DNA of 9,772 nt from Euryarchaeota archaeon UBA106. GTDB taxonomy: Archaea; Thermoplasmatota; Poseidoniia; Poseidoniales; Thalassarchaeaceae. Both the position numbers and the translations under genes were made by a program. Below are positions 1-5,015 of the stretch, one piece after another. The stretch covers positions 1 to 9,772 of the forward strand of contig DAOJ01000024.1 of the NCBI GenBank assembly GCA_002502365.1, read 5' to 3'. The notes beneath the pieces are model-generated. The model made no database searches. It saw nothing but the letters and a program-made list of their open reading frames with translations, and was not told the origin of the DNA. Within the stretch, counting starts at the first letter, position 1. Every line of letters starts with the position of its first letter.

Positions 1-177
1 GACGAAATAACCAATTTCCATGTACTTGCACTTGCTTTACCCCTAATTGTTCTTGTAACAGCATGGGCGGGCGCGAAAACCGCAATACGAATTCTACCAC
101 AAAGGGCCTTGACATATCCTTACTTAATTGCAGTAAGCATATCTCTTGTGAGATATCTGATGGATGTAATAAACTGA
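1..177 (+). CDS. C-terminal fragment of a membrane protein, TauE/SafE-like (partial)
   Basis: An open frame runs from the first base to a TGA at 175-177 and gives 58 residues; the N-terminal part lies outside the window. The peptide has a hydrophobic helix (about residues 8-22, rich in L, A, V), a short basic stretch around the sequence AIRILPQRAL, and a second hydrophobic helix ending in LVRYLMDVIN. The order helix, G-A-(K/R) turn, Leu-Pro-(x)-(R)-(A)-(L) and a last helix with Arg near the end resembles the final two helices of the TauE/SafE (sulfite or sulfoacetate exporter) family of about 250 residues. That match is from memory of the family pattern, not a search. It converges with the DUF2061 gene, with 7 bases between the stops. 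It could be another multi-pass permease; that it is a coding C-terminus of a membrane protein is more certain than the family. Confidence 0.5.
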   Translation, partial: DEITNFHVLALALPLIVLVTAWAGAKTAIRILPQRALTYPYLIAVSISLVRYLMDVIN

Positions 178-184
178 TTTTGAT

Positions 185-451
185 TTATTCCGTCTTCGAG
201 GTATCGGTACCTTCATCGACAACATCTTCCAAACCCCAATCAGACCAACTCCACGCCCTCTCATGGAAATAATACAAAATCATCTTAGTGAATAATTCTG
301 TACCACCAATAGCAGCTCCGGCTTTTATGTCACCGGTCACGACATAGGCTATCAGAATTGTATCAAGAGTACCTATAGTCCTCCAGGTGACAGTCTTAAT
401 CAAGCTACGAGTTCTATTGGCATGTCCTGTGCCTGGGATATGTTCTGCCAT
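185..451 (-). CDS. DUF2061 family small membrane protein
   Basis: This 88-residue protein matches the DUF2061 pattern: a basic N-terminus (R13-R15, K19), the block TVTWRTIGTLDT at 20-31, a helix at about 28-40 that ends in a TG, a small-residue helix at about 42-60 (KAGAAIGGTELFTK), and the diagnostic Y-Y-x-H-E-R-A-W at 60-67. The tail is acidic and probably cytoplasmic. Family members are short two-helix membrane proteins with no established biochemical function. The ATG at 449-451 is preceded by GGTGGAG, an archaeal-type ribosome-binding site about 3 bases away. A TATA-like element lies about 40 bases upstream, so it probably has its own promoter although it follows the thiolase on the same strand. 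Its convergent neighbour looks like a TauE-type exporter; whether the two are linked is unknown. Confidence 0.8.
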   Translation of the reverse strand: MAEHIPGTGHANRTRSLIKTVTWRTIGTLDTILIAYVVTGDIKAGAAIGGTELFTKMILYYFHERAWSWSDWGLEDVVDEGTDTSKTE

Positions 452-487
452 GTCTCCACCAATAGGAGGACTTAGTTAACCTGTCCC

Positions 488-495
488 CATATATG
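488..495 (-). promoter_or_regulatory. Candidate TATA box for the DUF2061 gene
   Basis: The minus strand reads TTAATCATATATGG across this point, in the 57-base gap between the thiolase stop and the DUF2061 start. An archaeal start about 25 bases downstream would fall near 465 and leave a leader of about 14 bases that contains the GGTGGAG ribosome-binding site. Position and base composition fit a TATA box; there is no experimental evidence. Confidence 0.4.
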
Positions 496-508
496 ATTAA
501 GAGAAAGA

Positions 509-1741
509 TCACAGAGATTCGAGAATAATAGCAATCCCTTGTCCGCCACCGATACAGGCCGTGGCAATTCCAAACTTCTTGCCTTCTCGCTTTAGCGTAT
601 GTGCTAGAGTAAGTGTGAGGCGACTTCCTGTTGCTGCAAGAGGATGCCCTAAACCGACTGCACCTCCGTTGATGTTTACAATCTCATGTGAAATTCCTAA
701 TTCTTTCATGCAGGCAACTGCTTGGCCCGCAAAGGCTTCGTTGATTTCCCACAAATCGATTTCTTCCACACTCATCCCTGCTCTTTCGAGGGCTAATTTG
801 CTAGCCGGTACAGGCCCATAGGCCATTATTGCAGGTTCAAGACCAACAATCCCCCAGTTGACTATTCTAGCCAGTGGTGTGTCACCATCAGAGGCTGCTT
901 GAGATGCGGATTTCAGCACCACTGCAGCAGCACCGTCAACTACACCAGATGCATTTCCTGCCGTAACCAAGGAAGTGGGGCCGAAATGTGTTCTTAGCGA
1001 AGCTAGGGATTCATCAGTAGTGCCTCTTACGAAGTGATCCTCGTCATTTGCTGTAACTAATCCATTGGGGGTCTCGACATCAACAATTTCGTCATTCCAA
1101 ACTCCAGTATCTACACTGTTTTCAGTTCTTGAATGGCTAATTGCTGCAAAGGCATCGGCTTCCTCTCTGCTAACTCCGACCCGACGACAGATTTCATCAC
1201 TAGTTTGAGCCATAAAGGAGTCACAAGTGGTATCTAGCAAATTAGTAAAGAGATAATCTTCCATATCTTTGGGAAGTTCATCACCCTCTCTTGGTGGCCT
1301 TCCTAATTTGTAGGTCGAGCGCATTCCTCTGAGTACATGAGGCGCCTGGCTGAGATTTTCCATTCCTCCAGCGACCACAGTATTGGCCTCACCAAGTATG
1401 ATCATTTGAGAGGCTGAAATTATTGATTGAATTCCTGAACCACACAATCGGTTTAGTGTAAGCATTGGAACCTCTTGTGGAATACCTGCATTAAGTCCTG
1501 CATGGCGCGCACCAAAAATAGCCTGGTCGCTTGTCTGTAATGCATGACCCATCACTAAGTGATCGACCGACTCAGGGCTTGTTCCAGTCTTCTCAAGAGC
1601 CCCTCGAATAGCAATAGAACCTAATTTCTCAGCGGTTACATCGGCTAATCGCCCACCGGCTTCACCGTCTCCGCGCTTCCCACCAAGCCACTCACAAAAG
1701 GGAGTTCTAGCCCCACCAATAACTACGACGTCTTCGCTCAT
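509..1741 (-). CDS. atoB: Acetyl-CoA acetyltransferase (bacterial-type thiolase)
   Basis: The 410-residue protein is a full-length thiolase, which condenses two acetyl-CoA to acetoacetyl-CoA or cleaves 3-ketoacyl-CoA, in the cytosol. The N-terminal half has the VIGGARTPF opening (7-15) and the nucleophile Cys100 in NRLCGSG. The C-terminal half has TAGNASGVVDGAAA (260-273), NEAF (334-337), the catalytic His366 in GLGHP and the second acid/base Cys396 in TACIGGG. All catalytic residues are present. It belongs to the bacterial AtoB/FadA-like type rather than the shorter archaeal thiolase that works with HMG-CoA synthase and a DUF35 protein. The ATG at 1739-1741 has no Shine-Dalgarno sequence; two GTTAACGCC repeats sit directly before it. 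It follows flotillin by 71 bases containing a perfect hairpin. Which direction and chain length it uses cannot be told from sequence. Confidence 0.93.
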   Translation of the reverse strand: MSEDVVVIGGARTPFCEWLGGKRGDGEAGGRLADVTAEKLGSIAIRGALEKTGTSPESVDHLVMGHALQTSDQAIFGARHAGLNAGIPQEVPMLTLNRLCGSGIQSIISASQMIILGEANTVVAGGMENLSQAPHVLRGMRSTYKLGRPPREGDELPKDMEDYLFTNLLDTTCDSFMAQTSDEICRRVGVSREEADAFAAISHSRTENSVDTGVWNDEIVDVETPNGLVTANDEDHFVRGTTDESLASLRTHFGPTSLVTAGNASGVVDGAAAVVLKSASQAASDGDTPLARIVNWGIVGLEPAIMAYGPVPASKLALERAGMSVEEIDLWEINEAFAGQAVACMKELGISHEIVNINGGAVGLGHPLAATGSRLTLTLAHTLKREGKKFGIATACIGGGQGIAIILESL

Positions 1742-1742
1742 C

Positions 1743-1762
1743 GTTAACGCCGAGTTAACGCC
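1743..1762. repeat. Tandem 9-bp direct repeat GTTAACGCC, operator candidate
   Basis: GTTAACGCC occurs at 1743-1751 and again at 1754-1762, separated by GA, so the copies are 11 bases apart, about one helical turn. Each copy contains the palindrome GTTAAC. The pair abuts the thiolase start codon, where a bound protein would block initiation or transcription. Function is inferred from position only. Confidence 0.45.
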
Positions 1763-1775
1763 CGTTCAAGAGGCT

Positions 1776-1796
1776 GACTATCCCAAAGGGATAGTC
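1776..1796. promoter_or_regulatory. Perfect 9-bp hairpin between flotillin and thiolase genes
   Basis: GACTATCCC at 1776-1784 and GGGATAGTC at 1788-1796 pair perfectly around a 3-base loop. In the minus-strand transcript the hairpin lies 16 bases after the flotillin stop and 34 bases before the thiolase start. No T tract follows it on the minus strand (next bases AGCCTCTTG), so it is not a classical intrinsic terminator. It could mark an RNA processing or stability element, a 3' end for flotillin mRNA, or an operator. Confidence 0.55.
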
Positions 1797-1812
1797 TAAT
1801 TCTTGATTAAAT

Positions 1813-3204
1813 TCAATCGTCGTCAGACATCGAACCTAGGTAATCAGGCAGGTCTACTCCAGCATTAGACGCGATGTCATGCAGAGGTGGTAGCGACTTT
1901 ACTAGATTGGAAATAAAGTTCGAAGTTGAACTTCCATCGCCATCTCCGCCTGAGTCCCATACGGTGATGCTGTCGATCTTCAGGTTGCGGATTGCTTCGA
2001 CCTGGGCTGATACCATTTGGTCAATCTTCTCGACCATCAATAGTGTAGCTGCCGCCTTTGCATCTCCGTTAGCACTGCCAACTAATCCCTTGTAACCCGA
2101 AGCCTTTGCTTCTAGGACCTTCTGAACACCAGAAGCCTCTGCCTCGTAGCGTGCAAGAATCGCATCTGCCTCACCACGGGCGATACGGCGTTGTCTCTCT
2201 GCTTCTGCTTCTGCAGCAATCTCGATTTGTTGTTTCTGAATTTGCTCGCGAACAATTTCGCTGGCCTTCAAACGCTCTTCCTCTTCTGTGAACTTGGCCT
2301 TCTGGATTTCAGCCTCTGCCACAGCGGTAGCAACCTCAGCACGTTGGTTTGCGGAAGCTTCTGCTTCTGCTAAATCAGCATCCGATTGAGCGATTTCCGC
2401 CTTTGCAGTGTTCTCACCAGCGACTGCCAGAGCTTCTTGCTGTCCAACGTAAACACGCTGGTCGGCCTCTGCTGTCTTTCGACCCTTTTCGGCCTCTGCA
2501 AGGTTCTTTGCAACCTCGATCTCCTTGGTTCGGTTTGCAACTGCTGCACCGACAGCACCATCACGCTCTGCGTTTGCTACATCTACACGTGCATTTTCAA
2601 CGGCGGTTGAGGCAGCCTTCTTACCGATACTCTCGATATAGTCGGATTCATCGGTAATATCCACCAGGTTAACGTTAATCAGATACAGTCCAACTTTCTG
2701 CAATTCTGTATCTACGTTCTTCCTTGTCAATTCTAGGAATGCGTCACGGTCTTGGTTAATCTGCTCGATTGTCAAGGATGCTACAGTAAGACGAAGTTGA
2801 CCAAAGATGATTTCCTTAGCCATTTCTTCGATATCTGTTTGCTTCAATCCCAGCAAACGCTCAGCCGCATTTGCCATAATTTGCTTCTCAGTTGAGACAC
2901 CAATTGTGAATGTTGAAGGAACGTTAATTCTGATATTCTGGAGAGAAAGAGCATTCCTTAGATCGATGTTAATGGTAATAGGCGTCAAAGTAAGGAAGGC
3001 ATAGTCCTGAATAAGCGGCCATACAAGTGCTGCACCACCGTGTATTGTCCTACTTGCCTTACCCTTATCGGTACGACCATAAACAACCATAACCTTGTCG
3101 GGAGGACATCTTTTGTACCTCTGCGCAAAGAAAATTACAATTGCAACCAAGAATAGTAAGGTTGCGAACATCATTATTGTTAGTAGTGCACCAGCTTCAG
3201 CCAT
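1813..3204 (-). CDS. Flotillin-like SPFH membrane scaffold protein
   Basis: The 463-residue protein has an N-terminal membrane helix (about 8-27), a CPPDKVMVVYG junction (33-43), and an SPFH/PHB domain (about 45-200). A long Ala/Glu-rich coiled coil follows (about 205-375), with many A-E-A repeats such as AEAEAERQRR. After a Gly/Asp linker (418-425) comes the typical flotillin tail with SLPPLHDIA and GVDLPDYLG (437-456). Size and layout match bacterial FloT/YuaG-type flotillins, which oligomerise into membrane microdomain scaffolds. The gene upstream encodes a YuaF/NfeD-like partner, the same pairing as yuaF-yuaG in Bacillus subtilis. The ATG at 3202-3204 has GGAG 8 bases upstream. The 84-base leader holds a short hairpin, so it may also be transcribed separately from its partner. 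Family assignment is firm; a role in an archaeal membrane is inferred. Confidence 0.95.
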   Translation of the reverse strand: MAEAGALLTIMMFATLLFLVAIVIFFAQRYKRCPPDKVMVVYGRTDKGKASRTIHGGAALVWPLIQDYAFLTLTPITINIDLRNALSLQNIRINVPSTFTIGVSTEKQIMANAAERLLGLKQTDIEEMAKEIIFGQLRLTVASLTIEQINQDRDAFLELTRKNVDTELQKVGLYLINVNLVDITDESDYIESIGKKAASTAVENARVDVANAERDGAVGAAVANRTKEIEVAKNLAEAEKGRKTAEADQRVYVGQQEALAVAGENTAKAEIAQSDADLAEAEASANQRAEVATAVAEAEIQKAKFTEEEERLKASEIVREQIQKQQIEIAAEAEAERQRRIARGEADAILARYEAEASGVQKVLEAKASGYKGLVGSANGDAKAAATLLMVEKIDQMVSAQVEAIRNLKIDSITVWDSGGDGDGSSTSNFISNLVKSLPPLHDIASNAGVDLPDYLGSMSDDD

Positions 3205-3218
3205 AGCAATCGCTCCGT

Positions 3219-3236
3219 ACTAGGACAAAGCCTAGT
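3219..3236. promoter_or_regulatory. Hairpin in the flotillin leader
   Basis: ACTAGG at 3219-3224 and CCTAGT at 3231-3236 form a 6-bp perfect stem with a 6-base loop; with one bulged base the stem continues through GTA/TAC. It ends 2 bases upstream of the GGAG ribosome-binding site (3213-3216) of flotillin, so it could modulate access to it. A second overlapping inverted pair, AGCCT (3229-3233) and AGGCT (3246-3250), lies just beyond. Stem is seen; role is inferred. Confidence 0.35.
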
Positions 3237-3288
3237 TACTCATTAAGGCTATGCCGGCACGGTCTACTAATTATTGATGAAATTAGAC

Positions 3289-3888
3289 CTATACTCGCTT
3301 TACTACTAGTGTTGAACTGATGACATCAACTACTTCGATAAAGTCCCCTGTAGCAATACCTTGGCCATCTTCTGATTTCGCGTTGAAGGTTTTCTGAGCC
3401 CCACCAACCTCTACGGTTACTTGGCCGACCCCGTCCTCTGGAATTCTAAGATAAACCGACCCTTTTACTCCAATGGCTTCTTCCATCTCGATATTTCCAC
3501 TTGCTTCTAAAGAAAAGAAAAGCTGGAAAATTTTTCCAGTGCCGTACATGGAAGCGACACCAGCAACTCCACCGACAACAATTGCCATTGAATCACCGCC
3601 ATCGGATTTTAGAGTGTAAAGTCCAGACAAACCAAAGAACATCATGAATGCCATTATTCCTTGGAAAGTCATTGCATCAAAGGCACCATCTGAACTCATG
3701 ATGTCAAATTCGATTCCAAACAATCCTTCGAACAACCCCTCACCAACACCTCCAATTAGCATAAGGAGGAACCAAAACAGGAACAAAACTCCTCCAATTA
3801 AGGCAGAAGCGGCGAAAATTAGTTCCAACGTGGAACCTGATTCTCCAAACACAATTGAAATTAAATCGAAGTCATCTAAGGTTGCCAT
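3289..3888 (-). CDS. YuaF/NfeD-like membrane protein, flotillin partner
   Basis: This 199-residue protein has a membrane helix at about 23-45, two further hydrophobic segments at about 74-93 and 100-125, and a soluble C-terminal beta domain at about 137-199. The C-terminal part reads GVKGSVYLRIPEDGVGQVTV then GDFIEVVDVISSTLVVKRV, the pattern of the NfeD1b/YuaF OB-fold (G-x-V-x-L-x-I-P then G-x-x-V-E-V-V-x-V-x-x-x-x-L-V-V). In bacteria such proteins are encoded beside flotillin and localise with it. The serine-protease domain of long NfeD proteins is absent, as expected for the short form. The ATG at 3886-3888 has no Shine-Dalgarno sequence; an AT-rich TATA-like stretch (3906-3916) about 23 bases upstream would suit a leaderless start. 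The flotillin gene follows after 84 bases. Confidence 0.85.
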   Translation of the reverse strand: MATLDDFDLISIVFGESGSTLELIFAASALIGGVLFLFWFLLMLIGGVGEGLFEGLFGIEFDIMSSDGAFDAMTFQGIMAFMMFFGLSGLYTLKSDGGDSMAIVVGGVAGVASMYGTGKIFQLFFSLEASGNIEMEEAIGVKGSVYLRIPEDGVGQVTVEVGGAQKTFNAKSEDGQGIATGDFIEVVDVISSTLVVKRV

Positions 3889-3905
3889 TATTGGGTTGAC
3901 AACAC

Positions 3906-3916
3906 GATATTCATTT
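3906..3916 (-). promoter_or_regulatory. Weak TATA-like element before the YuaF/NfeD gene
   Basis: The minus strand reads AAATGAATATC here, centred about 23 bases upstream of the ATG at 3888, in a 56-base gap. With no ribosome-binding site at that ATG, a leaderless transcript starting at or near the start codon is plausible. The match is weak and could be chance in AT-rich DNA. Confidence 0.25.
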
Positions 3917-3944
3917 GATTGCTTCGCAGGATTGTAGTCGAAAA

Positions 3945-4181
3945 TCAGACTTTACCGCGTCTCTTGAGCCATTCCGCAACTGCTCGATCAAAATTAAAGG
4001 CGGGGCCCACAGCAAGGCCAGTTAATGCAGCAGTTATCAGTTTGTGTTCAGTTACTGACCAAACAAATAACGCAAAAATCACTAATAATGTAGGGATTAG
4101 CATTCTTCTGATGAAAATCTGGTATCCCCCGAGCATTTCGTAGGCAGGATTGTTGATTACATCATCAACTCTGTCAGACAT
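3945..4181 (-). CDS. Unrecognised small membrane protein (78 aa)
   Basis: I do not recognise the family. From the ATG at 4179-4181 the protein has a polar N-terminus (MSDRVDDVINNPAYEMLGGY), a helix after two arginines (R25-R26, then about 28-43), a second weaker hydrophobic segment (about 48-62) and a basic C-terminus (WLKRRGKV). It looks like a two-helix membrane protein with charged ends facing the cytoplasm. An in-frame GTG at 4203-4205 would add 8 residues and nearly touch the upstream stop; I prefer the ATG because the extra residues are not membrane-like or conserved-looking, but neither start has a well-spaced ribosome-binding site. It lies 25 bases after the 110-residue protein and 56 bases before YuaF/NfeD, so it may be co-transcribed with them. 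Confidence 0.7.
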   Translation of the reverse strand: MSDRVDDVINNPAYEMLGGYQIFIRRMLIPTLLVIFALFVWSVTEHKLITAALTGLAVGPAFNFDRAVAEWLKRRGKV

Positions 4182-4206
4182 GCCCTTAGTTGCCAGGGGA
4201 AGCACC

Positions 4207-4539
4207 TCAGTTGGCTAGCCAGAATAGTGCAGCCAAGAAAGTTAGGGCGATGGGGCCTGTGTACATCATGACTTTATTCACTGCCGGAGTTGCATCTTCT
4301 CGGTATAATTTCCCAGTTTCAGGATCTCTCACCAATACTGTCTTTTCAGACTTAGAATATCTACCACTGAATTCTTTATGATTCCTTGCTACGAATATTA
4401 AGAAGTAAACACCGAGGGCTAAAGTTCCTCCACCTGTTCCTTGAAGAATTGTACTAATCAGCAGCGTTTCTACTTCCGATGCAATAATCAATTGAGCGAA
4501 ACCTGCAAGGAAGAAAATCAACGAGTCGACTCTTGCCAT
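4207..4539 (-). CDS. Unrecognised small membrane protein (110 aa)
   Basis: I do not recognise the family. Three hydrophobic stretches are visible: about 6-20, 38-51 and 90-108. Between the second and third lies a polar loop of about 38 residues with YSKSEKTVLVRDPETGKLYRED, which has a D-P-E-T-G-K turn and probably forms a small beta hairpin. Glu22 and Glu24 sit between the first two segments. The ATG at 4537-4539 lacks a Shine-Dalgarno sequence. The gene starts 50 bases after the thioesterase stop and is followed 25 bases later by the 78-residue membrane protein. Strand, spacing and membrane nature tie the pair to the flotillin module, but this is only a positional argument. Confidence 0.75.
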   Translation of the reverse strand: MARVDSLIFFLAGFAQLIIASEVETLLISTILQGTGGGTLALGVYFLIFVARNHKEFSGRYSKSEKTVLVRDPETGKLYREDATPAVNKVMMYTGPIALTFLAALFWLAN

Positions 4540-4589
4540 CGATATGATGGGACTGATGGTTAGTCATCAATCCTTTGCCGGCATGTCAC

Positions 4590-5006
4590 TTATACTAGGC
4601 TACTAGGTTTCTTCTCCCAGATAGCCCAGGTTCCACTTGCATGAGCTATTTTTCGACCTTTTTCATCAATTATCTCCCCACGCAAGTGAGCCAGATTTTT
4701 CCCCTTTCGAGTTATTTCGCCTGTCGCTGTGAGGTGAGAACCAGCATAAGATGCTTCAAGATAGGAAATATCCAATTGGGCGGTAGCACACCATTGCTCT
4801 TTTGGAAGTGTAGTGACTAAAGTTCCACCCATTGCTGTGTCTAACATTGTAGCATGCACTCCGCCGTGTACTACTCCTCCGGCATTAAGGTGCTCTTCTG
4901 TTATGGGTAATTCAACAATGCAATTACCCTCTGTGAATTCTGTTATCTCAAACCCAATGGTTTTAGCTAATTTAGTCAATTTTGGGACACTCAACTCCTC
5001 ACTCAT
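4590..5006 (-). CDS. PaaI-like hotdog-fold acyl-CoA thioesterase
   Basis: The 138-residue protein has the size and motif of the PaaI/YdiI hotdog thioesterases, which hydrolyse acyl- or aryl-CoA to free acid and CoA. The key block is LNAGGVVHGGVHATMLDTAMGG (starting near residue 40): Asn41, the HGG turn at 47-49 before the long hotdog helix, and Asp56 within it as the likely catalytic acid. The C-terminal strands include YLEASYAGSHLTATGEI and GRKIAHASGTWAIW, typical of the fold. The start ATG has AAGGTGA 4 bases upstream, overlapping the stop of the ABC exporter 9 bases before it, so the two are probably translated from one transcript. The acyl substrate cannot be predicted from sequence; a role in CoA recycling or ester clearance is a guess. 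Confidence 0.88.
   Translation of the reverse strand: MSEELSVPKLTKLAKTIGFEITEFTEGNCIVELPITEEHLNAGGVVHGGVHATMLDTAMGGTLVTTLPKEQWCATAQLDISYLEASYAGSHLTATGEITRKGKNLAHLRGEIIDEKGRKIAHASGTWAIWEKKPSSLV
4593..4608. repeat. Short tandem 8-bp repeat at the thioesterase 3' end
   Basis: TACTAGGC (4593-4600) is followed at once by TACTAGGT (4601-4608). It lies within the last codons of the thioesterase, encoding the near-terminal SSLV region. It may be a chance or slippage product; no function is claimed. Confidence 0.4.
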
Positions 5007-5015
5007 AGTTTCACC

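Noticed and set aside
63..272. Open frame of 69 codons on the plus strand across the end of the membrane protein and into DUF2061
   Set aside because: It overlaps two better-supported genes in another frame, and its peptide is Ser/Asn/Lys-rich with no domain or membrane pattern.
452..475. Possible hairpin hiding the DUF2061 ribosome-binding site (TCCTCC with GGTGGA)
   Set aside because: The stem has a central mismatch and a short loop, so it is too weak to claim as a riboswitch or thermometer.
561..821. 86-codon plus-strand frame inside the thiolase gene
   Set aside because: Antisense shadow of a thiolase whose catalytic motifs are intact; no ribosome-binding site or family pattern.
2140..2400. 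Repetitive GCTTCTGC-type DNA looking like a short tandem repeat
   Set aside because: It is the codon-level repeat of A-E-A heptad-like coiled coil in flotillin, not an independent DNA repeat.
2106..2657. Several plus-strand and one minus-strand frames inside the flotillin coiled coil, rich in Leu, Cys, His or Arg/Gln
   Set aside because: They arise from reading the repetitive Ala/Glu codons of flotillin in other frames; composition is what such repeats give.
4182..4205. GTG start for the 78-residue membrane protein adding 8 residues
   Set aside because: It lies one base from the upstream stop with no room for a ribosome-binding site; the ATG at 4181 gives a cleaner N-terminus, though the longer form cannot be excluded.
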